Positions 28,962 through 37,290 of a DNA stretch of 64,000 nucleotides are shown here, one piece after another. Every line of letters starts with the position of its first letter. The stretch's first letter is position 1. The notes beneath the pieces were generated by a model. The model ran no database searches. It was not told the DNA's origin and was given only the letters and a program-made list of their open reading frames with translations. Origin of the DNA: Devosia sp. RR2S18 (lineage in GTDB: Bacteria; Pseudomonadota; Alphaproteobacteria; Rhizobiales; Devosiaceae); the NCBI RefSeq assembly GCF_030177755.1, contig NZ_CP126539.1:3372001-3436000 (forward strand), in the 5' to 3' direction. Position numbers and translations under genes: made by a program.

Positions 28962-29698
28962 GCCGTGGCTCCAGCAGGAAGGGCAACGCTGCGCGTGGCG
29001 AGATAGTCATGCATGCGACCAAAAACAGCCCCCAGCACGACCCAGAACACGGCGCCATTGAAGAGCACCGCAGCGGCGAAGCTGGCCGCGAGTGGGGCAG
29101 GAACCCCCGCTGCTTCGGCTGGCGCCTGCGGCGCACCGATGACATGCGGCAAGACAATCAGGGCGATGGCAATCGCCAGAGCCCAGGGCGCGCGCAGCTT
29201 GGCGGCAAGCAGCAGCGCTGCACCGGTGGAGAGGGCAGTACCAGCCCACCAGAGCTGGCGTGCAAAGGTATCGGCCACGGGCATGCCGGGGAGCCCCGGC
29301 GGCAAGCCAAAGCTGGGGGCCAGCGAGAAGGCGGCATAGCCGCCCAGCCCCCACAGCAGGCCCGTCGACCAGGTAATGGGCAGATTGAACAGCACGGACA
29401 CGGCGCCGATGACCAGCGCATAGCCAGCGGCCATGAGGATATTGGCCAAGACGGTATAGCCGGTACGTTCCAAGCCATCCTGGGGCATCCACTCATCATC
29501 GCCATGGCTGTGGGCGGGCGTGCCTTCGGAGTGGCTATGCGCCACCGCTTCTTCCCCATGGTGGTGGTGGCCGGCTTCGCCTTCAAAGCTCTCAGCAGCA
29601 AAGATCAGCGGCGTCACGCGGAAATGCTGGATGACGGATGTGACAAGGCCAGCACAAAGGGCTGCGACCAGCGCAGCAAAAAACAGATTGCGGAACAT
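28958..29698 (-). CDS. cbtA: CbtA-type cobalt transporter subunit
   Basis: Predicted cobalt-uptake membrane protein paired with CbtB. The 246-residue sequence starts FRNLFFAALVAALCAGLVTS, has about five hydrophobic segments, and a His-rich loop at about residues 44-68 (GHHHHGEE, HSHSEGTPAHSHG) that could bind metal. It lies 46 bases after cbtB and overlaps cobW by 4 bases. The transport role is inferred for the family from riboswitch control and genome context. Confidence 0.92.
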   Translation of the reverse strand: MFRNLFFAALVAALCAGLVTSVIQHFRVTPLIFAAESFEGEAGHHHHGEEAVAHSHSEGTPAHSHGDDEWMPQDGLERTGYTVLANILMAAGYALVIGAVSVLFNLPITWSTGLLWGLGGYAAFSLAPSFGLPPGLPGMPVADTFARQLWWAGTALSTGAALLLAAKLRAPWALAIAIALIVLPHVIGAPQAPAEAAGVPAPLAASFAAAVLFNGAVFWVVLGAVFGRMHDYLATRSVALPAGATA

Positions 29699-29744
29699 TT
29701 TTCTCTCGTTTGCTCAACAGCCCCAAAGGGTCAGGGGAACTGGC

Positions 29745-29924
29745 TCAGTGGCAGGGAAAGCCCATGGCATGGCGCGTGTCGTGCGCGCCGTTGTGCAGGC
29801 GGTAATCCCCGGCAAAACCGGTACCGACGAGCAGTACAAGGCCGAGCGCCAGCGCGAGCGAGCCAGCGACGAGGCGCTGGGAAATCGAGAGAGACTGGAG
29901 GCCAGTCGAAACAGTGGTATTCAT
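29745..29924 (-). CDS. cbtB: CbtB-type cobalt transporter subunit
   Basis: 59 residues from ATG 29924, preceded by GGAGGG. One transmembrane helix (LVAGSLALALGLVLLVGTGF) and a short C-terminal His-containing end (HNGAHDTRHAMGFPCH) fit the small CbtB family. It is the first gene after the cobalamin riboswitch, followed by cbtA. Confidence 0.9.
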   Translation of the reverse strand: MNTTVSTGLQSLSISQRLVAGSLALALGLVLLVGTGFAGDYRLHNGAHDTRHAMGFPCH

Positions 29925-29974
29925 GCGGCACCCTCCGTGCGCGGAACAATCATGGGCTCTTCGCCCGGCTTGCG

Positions 29975-30172
29975 TGCCGGCAGGTCTCCTGGCTGGCGGT
30001 GAATGCAGCACTCTCGCCTTCCCGGCTTCCTCAGAAGCCAGTGGCAGAATGAGAGCGCCCACCGCTTACAGTTGCGGGGGCAGCCACGGATTTGGTCCCT
30101 TCTGGGTACGCCGCACCGTGTTCCCTTTTGATTCCCTTGCCACTCATGGGCGCGGGAAACCAACACGGCTCT
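29975..30172 (-). promoter_or_regulatory. Cobalamin (AdoCbl) riboswitch
   Basis: On the minus strand the conserved pieces occur in order: GGGAACACGGTGC, AAATCCGTGGCTGCCCCCGC, AACTGTAAGCGG, GCCACTGG, CGGGAAGGC, and the B12 box AGCCAGGAGACCTGCC (plus-strand 29979-29994). It lies about 50 bases before cbtB and is expected to shut off cbtB-cbtA-cobW-cobN-cobO when coenzyme B12 is plentiful. Confidence 0.96.
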
Positions 30173-30242
30173 AGCTTTGCCACTCTTTGCCCCTGCTGGC
30201 AACGCCGACTCGCGCTAGAGCTGCACGCAAAGGAGATGACCG

Positions 30243-30497
30243 ATGCAGCCAATCAAGTTCAGCCGCGAGGAAACCAGGGCCCTTGTCGGCGAGATCCAGG
30301 ACTATTTCCGCGAGGAGTTGGACCAGCAGATCGGCGCCATTCCCGCCGAAATGCTGATGCAGTTCTTTGCCGAGAAGATGGGCGCCTATTTCTATAATCG
30401 CGGTCTTTACGATGCGCAGGCCCTGGTGCGCAAAAAGCTCGACGATGTCAGCGACGAAATTTTTGGATTGGAGCAGCCGACCAAGCATCTCCGCTAG
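30243..30497 (+). CDS. DUF2164 family protein
   Basis: 84 residues; AAGGAG lies 7 bases before the ATG. The sequence (FSREETRALVGEIQDYFREEL, then EMLMQFFAEKMGAYFYNRGLYDA) matches DUF2164, a family of small soluble helical proteins of unknown function. It is divergent from the cobalamin operon across the riboswitch. Confidence 0.85.
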   Translation: MQPIKFSREETRALVGEIQDYFREELDQQIGAIPAEMLMQFFAEKMGAYFYNRGLYDAQALVRKKLDDVSDEIFGLEQPTKHLR

Positions 30498-30555
30498 ACC
30501 AGATTGCGGCGCGGCAGCGGCATGCTAGACAGGTGCCGCTGCTCCGGAGACAGAA

Positions 30556-30912
30556 TTGGGCCTCAACGTTGCCACCCTCGCCCCGATCGGGCTGTTGCTC
30601 GCATCCAACCTCTTCATGACCTTTGCCTGGTACGGGCACCTCAAATTCCCCAGCGCCGCGCTGTGGGTAGTGGTGCTGGTGAGTTGGGGTATAGCCTTTT
30701 TCGAATATTGGCTGGCGGTACCCGCCAACCGCATCGGCTATGGCGTTTATTCAGGCGCCGAGCTGAAGACGATCCAGGAGGTTATTTCCCTCTCAGTCTT
30801 TGTGCTCTTTGCCGTGTTTTACCTGGGCGAAAAGCTCACCTGGAACCACGGTATCGGCTTTGCGCTTATCGCGCTCGGCGCCTTTTTTATCTTCAAGGGG
30901 CCGCTGAAGTGA
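30556..30912 (+). CDS. DMT-like small membrane protein (DUF486)
   Basis: 118 residues with four hydrophobic segments. The sequence, including LMTFAWYGHLK-like SNLFMTFAWYGHLKF, WGIAFFEYWLAVPANRIGYG and a YLGEKLTWNHGIGFALI end, matches the DUF486 family of the drug/metabolite transporter group; substrate unknown. It starts with TTG 30556, with GGAG upstream. Its last 20 bases overlap the convergent znuA. Confidence 0.88.
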   Translation: MGLNVATLAPIGLLLASNLFMTFAWYGHLKFPSAALWVVVLVSWGIAFFEYWLAVPANRIGYGVYSGAELKTIQEVISLSVFVLFAVFYLGEKLTWNHGIGFALIALGAFFIFKGPLK

Positions 30913-31981
30913 GGCAGTCCACCATGTCGGTGGCGAGGCCACGCAGCAGTTCGGCGTAAAGATCGGGTCCGGGGATAAGGTCCGCGCCTTCAGGATCCAG
31001 CACGCCGGCCTGAGCGCCCGTGCCCTCGACGATGGCATTGATGATGGCCGGCTCGAAATTGGGTTCGGCAAAGACGCAGGTGGCGCCCAGTTCGCCCACG
31101 CGAGTGCGCAGCTCATCGATGCGGCGGGCGCCGGGCATGACTTCAGGCGAGACGGTCACCGAGCCGGCCAGCGTCAGCCCGAAACGCTGTTCGAAATACT
31201 GGTAGGCATCGTGAAAGACCAGGAAGGGCTGGTCCCGGACCGGCTCGAGCAAAGCCTCGATCTCGGTGGTCAGTTCTTCGAGAGCAGCGATCTCGGTCTC
31301 GGCGTTGGCGGTGTAGGTGGTGGCGTTTTCCGGGTCGGCGGCGGAGAGCGTCGTCGCGATCTGGGTAACCATCAGCTTGGCATTGGCCGGATCGAGCCAG
31401 AAATGCATGTCGCCGCCCTCGTGGGCATGATCGTGATCATGCCCCTCGTGGCCGTGGTCGTGACCTTCTTCAGCGGCATGATCCTCATGGTCGTCGGCGT
31501 GGTCCTCGTGGGTGTGCCCGCCTTCATGCTCATGATCATGATCCGCCTCATGGGTGTGCTCGGCGTCGTCGTGCCCTTGGTGGGTGTGGTCCTCATGACC
31601 TTCCTCGCCATGACTATGCGCCTCGAACACCCCGCCTTCACGGACTGGCAGGAGTTCGATGCCTGGGGCTTCCGATAGCGCCACCACCTCGGCGCCGCTC
31701 GAAAGGCTGTTGAGGGCGCCTTCAAGAAACACCTCCATGCCGTGGCCGCTCCAGAACACGATATCGGCAGTCTCCAGCGCGCCCGCGTCGGACGGCTTGA
31801 GCGCATAGGTGTGCGGCGAGGCGGCGCCGTCGACGATCAGCGTAGGTTCGCCGAGATCGCCCATGACAGCCGCCACTAGGGCGTGGACGGGCTTGACCGA
31901 GGCCACCACATTGGGAACGGCCCAGGCGCCGCTCGTTAAACTGGTGGACAGGACCAAAGCGAGCGGGAGGGTGAGCTTCAT
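30893..31981 (-). CDS. znuA: Zinc ABC transporter substrate-binding protein ZnuA
   Basis: Periplasmic zinc receptor of the ZnuABC importer. The 362-residue protein has a signal peptide (residues 1-21), zinc-ligand blocks KPVHAL (His33), SPHTY (His57) and MHFWLDP (His193), and a very long His/Asp/Glu-rich loop at about 122-188 that could act as a zinc buffer. GAGG precedes the ATG. It is divergent from znuC-znuB-zur with Zur-box-like palindromes between. Confidence 0.95.
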   Translation of the reverse strand: MKLTLPLALVLSTSLTSGAWAVPNVVASVKPVHALVAAVMGDLGEPTLIVDGAASPHTYALKPSDAGALETADIVFWSGHGMEVFLEGALNSLSSGAEVVALSEAPGIELLPVREGGVFEAHSHGEEGHEDHTHQGHDDAEHTHEADHDHEHEGGHTHEDHADDHEDHAAEEGHDHGHEGHDHDHAHEGGDMHFWLDPANAKLMVTQIATTLSAADPENATTYTANAETEIAALEELTTEIEALLEPVRDQPFLVFHDAYQYFEQRFGLTLAGSVTVSPEVMPGARRIDELRTRVGELGATCVFAEPNFEPAIINAIVEGTGAQAGVLDPEGADLIPGPDLYAELLRGLATDMVDCLTSAAP

Positions 31982-31993
31982 GATCGACCTCGT

Positions 31994-32014
31994 GAGAATG
32001 TTATATTATTACGC
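31994..32014. promoter_or_regulatory. Putative Zur operator 1 (znuA side)
   Basis: GAATGTTATATTATTACGCTT is an imperfect AT-rich palindrome resembling the alphaproteobacterial Zur box (half-site TGTTATA). It begins 13 bases before the znuA start codon. Confidence 0.55.
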
Positions 32015-32023
32015 TTGAGGCGT

Positions 32024-32038
32024 CGTTATGCTATAACG
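32024..32038. promoter_or_regulatory. Putative Zur operator 2 (znuC side)
   Basis: CGTTAT, GCT spacer, ATAACG: a perfect 6-bp inverted repeat 41 bases before the znuC start. It has the same TTAT/ATAA core as operator 1 and lies about 20 bases from it. Binding by the Zur encoded in the same operon is inferred. Confidence 0.6.
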
Positions 32039-32078
32039 TATGGAAAAGCGTCAAGGGGGTTGGCCCCGGAGAAGAGAC

Positions 32079-32861
32079 ATGGACGTACGCGCGGATCGCG
32101 ACATCCTCATTACTTTACACAGTGCCGGGGTAAGCCGCGGCGGACGCACGCTGGTCAGCGGCGTCGACCTCACCATTGCGCGCGGCGAGATCGTCACCTT
32201 GATCGGGCCTAATGGTTCGGGCAAATCGACGACTGCCAAGATGGCGACGGGCGTGCTCAAGCCCACCAGCGGGACAGTGCGGCGCAAGTCAGGGCTTACC
32301 ATCGGCTATGTGCCGCAAAAGCTTACCATCGACTGGACGCTGCCGCTGACCGTGGAGCGCCTCTTGACCCTGACCGGGCGGCATTCCGACACTGCGATCA
32401 GCGAAGCACTGGAGACGGTGGGCGCAACACGGCTGCGCAAAGCGGCCGTGCAGGAGCTGTCGGGCGGGGAATTCCAGCGCGTGCTGTTCGCGCGGGCGAT
32501 GATCCGCCAGCCGGACCTGCTGGTGCTCGACGAGCCGGTGCAGGGCGTCGACTATTCGGGGGAGGTCGCGCTCTATCAATTGGTGCGGCAGATCCGCGAT
32601 ACGACGCGGGCGGGCATTCTCATGATCAGCCATGACCTGCATGTGGTGATGGCCGAAACCGACACGGTGATCTGCCTCAATGGGCATGTGTGCTGCAGCG
32701 GCACGCCCTCTTCGGTGCAGCGCAGCCCGGAATATCTGCGCCTCTTTGGCGAGGTGGGCTCCGAAACGCTGGCGCTTTACGAGCACCATCACGACCATGA
32801 GCATGGCGTCGACGGCCACGTGCACCACCACGAGCATGCGGAGCACCAGCATGCTCGGTGA
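32079..32861 (+). CDS. znuC: Zinc ABC transporter ATP-binding protein ZnuC, with His-rich tail
   Basis: ATPase of the zinc importer. Start ATG 32079 has GGAGAAGAG upstream and gives 260 residues; an ATG at 32040 would overlap the operator. Walker A GPNGSGKST, signature LSGGEFQR and Walker B LLVLDEP are intact, followed by the H-loop SHDLH. The last 26 residues hold 12 histidines (EHHHDHEHG, HVHHHEHAEHQHAR), unusual for an ATPase subunit. The stop codon overlaps znuB by 11 bases. Confidence 0.94.
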   Translation: MDVRADRDILITLHSAGVSRGGRTLVSGVDLTIARGEIVTLIGPNGSGKSTTAKMATGVLKPTSGTVRRKSGLTIGYVPQKLTIDWTLPLTVERLLTLTGRHSDTAISEALETVGATRLRKAAVQELSGGEFQRVLFARAMIRQPDLLVLDEPVQGVDYSGEVALYQLVRQIRDTTRAGILMISHDLHVVMAETDTVICLNGHVCCSGTPSSVQRSPEYLRLFGEVGSETLALYEHHHDHEHGVDGHVHHHEHAEHQHAR

Positions 32862-33669
32862 TTATTTCACGCGTGCGCTGGTCGCCGGCATTGGCTTGGC
32901 GCTCGTCGCCGGTCCGTTGGGCTGCTTTGTGGTGTGGCGGCGCATGGCCTATTTCGGCGATACCATGGCTCATTCGGCGCTTCTGGGCGTGGCGCTCTCG
33001 ATCCTCCTGTCGCTCAACATGACGCTGGGCGTCTTTGCCGTAGCGGTGCTGGTGGCCGGAGCGCTGATCGTGCTGCAACGGCAGGCAACGCTCTCGACCG
33101 ACGCACTGTTGGGCATTCTCAGCCACTCCACCCTGGCGGTTGGGCTCGTGCTGGTGGGGTTCCTCACCACCGTCCGCATCGATCTCATGGGCTTCCTGTT
33201 TGGCGATATCCTCGCGGTCACGGTGGAAGACATCGCCATCATCTATGGCGGCGGGGCAGCAATCTTGCTGGTCTTGTTCATGAGCTGGCGGCCGCTGCTC
33301 GCCTCAACTGTCAGCCCCGAGCTGGCCGAGGCCGAGGGCCTGCGGCCCGAAGCAGCGCGGCTGGTCCTGATGATTCTCATGGCCAGCGTCATCGCCATCG
33401 CCATGAAGTTGGTAGGCGTGCTGCTGATTACTTCGCTGCTGATCATTCCGGCGGCAACGGCACGGCGGCTCAGCGCTACGCCTGAACAGATGGCCGGGGT
33501 GGCAGCCATTCTGGGCGGCATTGCCGTGGTAGGCGGATTATTCGGTTCAAGAAATTGGGATACCGCATCGGGACCCTCAATCGTGGTAATGGCTCTAATA
33601 GTGTTTTTGGTGTCGCTGGCGGTTCCCGTCGGGCGGCTGTTTGGCAGGAGAGCAAGCGATGGCGCATAG
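32851..33669 (+). CDS. znuB: Zinc ABC transporter permease ZnuB
   Basis: Membrane permease of the ABC-3 family. Start ATG 32851 (272 residues) lies inside the end of znuC. Eight or so hydrophobic segments are visible, with family blocks GPLGCFVVWRRMAYFGDTMAHSALLG and GVLLITSLLIIPAATARRLS. It overlaps zur by 11 bases, the same overlap as znuC-znuB. Confidence 0.94.
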   Translation: MLGDYFTRALVAGIGLALVAGPLGCFVVWRRMAYFGDTMAHSALLGVALSILLSLNMTLGVFAVAVLVAGALIVLQRQATLSTDALLGILSHSTLAVGLVLVGFLTTVRIDLMGFLFGDILAVTVEDIAIIYGGGAAILLVLFMSWRPLLASTVSPELAEAEGLRPEAARLVLMILMASVIAIAMKLVGVLLITSLLIIPAATARRLSATPEQMAGVAAILGGIAVVGGLFGSRNWDTASGPSIVVMALIVFLVSLAVPVGRLFGRRASDGA

Positions 33670-34075
33670 CCACGACATTCCGGCAGATCTGACGCGCAAC
33701 CAGAATCTGGTGCTCGACGCTCTCAGCCAGTCCGGCCTGCCGCTCAGTGCCTATGACATCCTCGACCGGTTGCGGAGCGAGGGTCTGCGGGCACCCCTGC
33801 AGATCTATCGAGCGCTCGACAAGCTCGTCGAACGTGGGCTGGCGCATCGGCTGGAGTCGCTCAATGCGTTCGTGGCCTGCGCCGACACGCACTGCCACCG
33901 CAAGGGCCTCATCGCCTTCGCCATTTGCGAGAACTGCGGCAAGGTGGACGAGTTTGCCGACCCTGCCATCGAGGAGCGGCTGGGAAACTGGGCCGGCAAG
34001 AAGGGCTTCAAGGTCGAGCGCACGACGATGGAAATCCGCGGCAAATGCGCGGATTGCCTGAAGGCGGCAGCTTAG
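33659..34075 (+). CDS. zur: Zinc uptake regulator Zur (Fur family)
   Basis: Fur-family repressor with 138 residues from ATG 33659 (AGGAG upstream). An N-terminal winged helix (SAYDILDRLRSEGLRAPLQIYRALDKL) is followed by a metal-binding dimer domain. That domain has CADTHCHRKG, CENCGK and a final CADC, so structural-zinc cysteine pairs are present. Encoded with the transporter genes it most likely controls, it probably represses both znuA and its own operon through the palindromes near 32.0 kb. Confidence 0.92.
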   Translation: MAHSHDIPADLTRNQNLVLDALSQSGLPLSAYDILDRLRSEGLRAPLQIYRALDKLVERGLAHRLESLNAFVACADTHCHRKGLIAFAICENCGKVDEFADPAIEERLGNWAGKKGFKVERTTMEIRGKCADCLKAAA

Positions 34076-34084
34076 CGCTTTACG

Positions 34085-34639
34085 CTAGACTAGCCGCAGG
34101 AAGTGGACTGCGGCGGCACCATATTCGCGGCGGTCATCAAGCTCAAAGCCGGCGGGCATCGTGATCTCGGCGTCGGCGCTTTCTTCGAAGACAATGGTGG
34201 CATCCGGCGCCAGCCAATTATCGGCGTGTAGACCGGCAAGGGCCTTCTCGCCCAAGCCCTGCCCATAAGGCGGGTCGAGGAAAACCAGGTCAAACGGCTT
34301 GATCGAGCCGGGCACACCCAAAGCGGTCGCATCACGCCGCAAGAGCTTGGCAACGCCGCCTGCCCCAAAGGCTTCGATATGATCGCGAATGAGACCACGC
34401 GCCTCGGCTCCGGTGTCGACGAACGTCACATGCGTGGCCCCGCGCGAAAGGGCCTCGAGCCCCAGCGCGCCGGTACCGGCAAAGAGGTCTAGGACACGAA
34501 CACCCTCGAATACCGGGCCGAGGCGCGAAGCAAGAATGTTGAACATGGATTCGCGCACGCGATCGGCCGTCGGGCGGATCGAGCCGTCCGACGGTGAGTT
34601 CAACTGCTTGCCGCGATGTTTGCCCGCAACAATCCGCAC
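34085..34639 (-). CDS. rsmD: 16S rRNA (guanine-966-N2)-methyltransferase RsmD
   Basis: Methylates G966 of 16S rRNA. The 184-residue protein has the N-terminal MRIVAGKHRGKQL, the S-adenosylmethionine loop VLDLFAGTGALGLEALSRGA, and the catalytic FLDPPYG, all typical. It starts 3 bases after rluB, so the two RNA-modification genes form one transcript. Confidence 0.95.
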   Translation of the reverse strand: MRIVAGKHRGKQLNSPSDGSIRPTADRVRESMFNILASRLGPVFEGVRVLDLFAGTGALGLEALSRGATHVTFVDTGAEARGLIRDHIEAFGAGGVAKLLRRDATALGVPGSIKPFDLVFLDPPYGQGLGEKALAGLHADNWLAPDATIVFEESADAEITMPAGFELDDRREYGAAAVHFLRLV

Positions 34640-34642
34640 GGT

Positions 34643-36400
34643 TTAGCCCCGCGGCTTGCGTGGGCCGCTCGGGCGCCCTGCCCCACCGCCGGGCTTGCCG
34701 GCGGGACGACCTGCGCCACCGGAAGGACGACCACCCGGCCGGCCACTGCGCGGCGGCGCTGCGCCTTCTCTCTTAGGATGGGGCTTGCCGTCACGCCGGG
34801 TGGCCGGCTTGCCATAGGTCTTGCTGGTGGGACCAAGCTCGTCGCGGCCAGGGCGGGCCGCGCGCGGCGGCCGTGGCCCATCGGTGCGGAAGCTCTTGGG
34901 ATTGTCGGAGAAGTTGCGGCCAGGGCGCTTGGACGCGACGGCGGCCCCTGCGCCGCGCTCGCTGTCTGGCCGAACTCGCGGCGCAAAGCTGCGTGCCGGC
35001 CGCTCGGCACCAGGCGCATCGGTGCGGCGAGGCGCGCGCGGGCGATCGCCGGCAGGTTTGCCGGCGCGGGGGCGCTCGGCAAAACCGCGACTGGGCCGGT
35101 CGCCCTCCTCGCGGCGGGGCCGGTCACCGAAAGGCTTCTTGGCGCCGAAGGGCTTCTTGTCACCAAAGGCTGGGCGGTCACCGAAGGCCGGCTTGGCGCC
35201 ACGAGCGGGCCGGTCGCTCTTGGCATCCCAGTCCTTCTTGGCAGGCCGGTCCGTCTTGGCGGGACGCTCAGGCCGCTTGCCGAAATTGCGGGCGGGTTGT
35301 TCGTCCGGATCGGGTCGACCGGGACGCTTGCCGAGATTTTTCTGCTTGAACTCTTCGGGGGCCCGACCGTCCTCGTCGAAATGGATGCGGCGAGGCGGCG
35401 CCATGTCCTCTTCGCGCGGCTCGGGACGGCGGGCCATGGGCTTGCGCGTGTCGAAGCGCCCGGGGCGATCCTGGCGCGGCCGCTCGGCGCGCCACTCTTC
35501 CTCGGTCTTTTCAGCGTGGTCGGTGAAGCGAAAGCGCTGGCGCGCGATCTCGACGGTGTTGGTGCCGCGGCCGGTCTCACGTTCGCGCGTGGGCTTGCCA
35601 ACCAACTGGCTGATTTCGGGCATCTCGCTGTCGAAATCGACATCGGCCGCATCGGCGAGCTTTTTGCCGAGCTGGTCGCGCAGGACCTTGGCCCGCACCG
35701 TCTCGATGCCGCCAACGGGAATGTCGTTGAGCTGGAACGGACCATAGCTGACGCGGATCAGGCGATTAACCTCGAGACCCAAGGCGCCAAGCACGTTCTT
35801 GACCTCCCGGTTCTTGCCTTCGCGCAGGGCCATGACCATCCAGACATTGCTGCCCTGCTCGCGCTCCAGCGTGGCTTCGATGGAGCCGTATCGGACGCCA
35901 TCGACCTCGATGCCGTCCTTGAGCTGGTCCAAAGCGGCCTGGGTGACCGAACCATGGGCCCGCACGCGATAGCGGCGCAGCCAGCCGGTGGCGGGCAGTT
36001 CGAGCACGCGCTTGAGCCCCCCATCATTGGTGAGGAGCAAGAGGCCTTCGGTGTTGATATCGAGCCGACCAACCGAGACCACGCGGGGCAAGCCCAGCGC
36101 TTCCACCGCCTCGAAAACGGTTGAGCGACCTTCTGGATCTTTCTCGGTGACCACCAAACCTGCCGGCTTGTGATAGAGCCAGACGCGCGTGCCCTGGCGG
36201 GCGGCCAATGGCGCGCCGTCGACCATAATCTTATCGCGATCGGTGACATTGAAGGCTGGTGTCAGCACCTTCTTGCCGTTGACGGTGACGCGGCCGGCGG
36301 TGATCCAGGTCTCGGCGTCGCGGCGCGAGCAGAGGCCGGAACGGGCGATGACCTTGGCGAGACGATCGCCGGTAGAGGGCTGGGTGGGGGTGTCGCTCAC
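34643..36400 (-). CDS. rluB: Large-subunit pseudouridine synthase RluB with long disordered basic tail
   Basis: RsuA/RluB-type pseudouridine synthase. The start is GTG 36400 with AGGAG upstream (585 residues). An S4 RNA-binding domain (LAKVIARSGLCSRRDAE) occupies about 8-70. The catalytic domain has GRLDINTEGLLLL with catalytic Asp114 and EGKNREVKNVLGALG. From about residue 270 to the end is a 315-residue tail rich in Arg, Pro, Lys, Gly and Asp, with local repeats such as KKPFGAKKPFGDRP. The long plus-strand frames across it are composition shadows. It is followed by rsmD. Confidence 0.93.
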   Translation of the reverse strand: MSDTPTQPSTGDRLAKVIARSGLCSRRDAETWITAGRVTVNGKKVLTPAFNVTDRDKIMVDGAPLAARQGTRVWLYHKPAGLVVTEKDPEGRSTVFEAVEALGLPRVVSVGRLDINTEGLLLLTNDGGLKRVLELPATGWLRRYRVRAHGSVTQAALDQLKDGIEVDGVRYGSIEATLEREQGSNVWMVMALREGKNREVKNVLGALGLEVNRLIRVSYGPFQLNDIPVGGIETVRAKVLRDQLGKKLADAADVDFDSEMPEISQLVGKPTRERETGRGTNTVEIARQRFRFTDHAEKTEEEWRAERPRQDRPGRFDTRKPMARRPEPREEDMAPPRRIHFDEDGRAPEEFKQKNLGKRPGRPDPDEQPARNFGKRPERPAKTDRPAKKDWDAKSDRPARGAKPAFGDRPAFGDKKPFGAKKPFGDRPRREEGDRPSRGFAERPRAGKPAGDRPRAPRRTDAPGAERPARSFAPRVRPDSERGAGAAVASKRPGRNFSDNPKSFRTDGPRPPRAARPGRDELGPTSKTYGKPATRRDGKPHPKREGAAPPRSGRPGGRPSGGAGRPAGKPGGGAGRPSGPRKPRG

Positions 36401-36507
36401 GGGCGGACTCCTGACATGCGTGACCCGGATGGGCGGCGCGGAAAAGAAAAAGTGCGGCTGAACCAAGCCAGCCGCACGGTAACAATCATTGGCAGGCGAC
36501 AGACCTG

Positions 36508-37206
36508 CTACTGGCCGATCTCACTGCCGAGCAAGCGGCCCTGCGGATCGTTGCTGAGCGTGCGGCTGCTCGGGCCGCTCTGCTGGAGTGCACGGCGCAC
36601 TTCGGCGGGGCAGCGCGGATCACGCAGGGAAACCACTTCGCCATTGCCAATCGCGCAGACCATCTCGGCATCACCAACCCGAGTGAAGTACTCATCCGGT
36701 GGCAGGTAGAGCGGGCGCTGTTGGTTGGCAGTGACCTGCATATTGGCCTGCTGCATGCGCGCGGTGAGCGTCCGCGCTTCCTCAGGGGTCAACGGCCGGC
36801 CGGCCAAGGTGCGGAGATCGACGACCTTGGCATTGCGCAGGCGCTGAATGTCGGCCTCGGTGAGGTTGGACGCATCGATGCGCACCGTATCGCTGTTGGC
36901 GGGCAGTTGCGCGCCGGCCACCTGCTGGGTGGGTGCCGGCAGCGCATCGGCGCTCCTGGGCAGCACCAGCGGCGCGCGGGCAGTGGTGAGGTCGTCCTTT
37001 TCGGCGGCGCCGGGGATGAGCCCGATGCCGGCCGCTGTGGGATTGAGCACCTCGCGCTCGAAGGTGCCGATGTCGGTCATCGCATTGGTGCCTTCCATGG
37101 TGGTGCAAGCACCCAGGCCCAGCGCTAGAACAAGGCCGAGAGCGGCGATTCCCGCACGGGCGGCAGCGGAGAGAGCAGCGTGCTGCCCGGTCAATCCATT
37201 ACGCAT
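36508..37206 (-). CDS. Outer-membrane lipoprotein, possibly DUF3035-like
   Basis: Start ATG 37206 with AAGGA upstream gives 232 residues. The signal sequence ends in the lipobox LGAC with Cys34. The mature protein is soluble, with KDDLTTARAPLVLP, an alanine/glutamine-rich middle, and a C-terminal VCAIGNGEVVSLRDPRCP. The position next to lspA and the APLVLP segment recall DUF3035 lipoproteins of alphaproteobacteria; this is tentative. It lies 84 bases downstream of lspA. Confidence 0.75.
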   Translation of the reverse strand: MRNGLTGQHAALSAAARAGIAALGLVLALGLGACTTMEGTNAMTDIGTFEREVLNPTAAGIGLIPGAAEKDDLTTARAPLVLPRSADALPAPTQQVAGAQLPANSDTVRIDASNLTEADIQRLRNAKVVDLRTLAGRPLTPEEARTLTARMQQANMQVTANQQRPLYLPPDEYFTRVGDAEMVCAIGNGEVVSLRDPRCPAEVRRALQQSGPSSRTLSNDPQGRLLGSEIGQ

Positions 37207-37290
37207 GAAACGTCCTTGTCGATGTCGGCGGCGCTTATACAGCATAGCGTCGCCTAAGACCAGATTCTGGCGGCAACGTGTTCTTGCCGG

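Noticed and set aside
34616..36124. 502-codon plus-strand open frame
   Set aside because: Lies fully antisense to rluB. It is open because the Arg/Pro/Gly-rich tail of RluB yields few stops on the other strand. No ribosome site and no recognisable domain.
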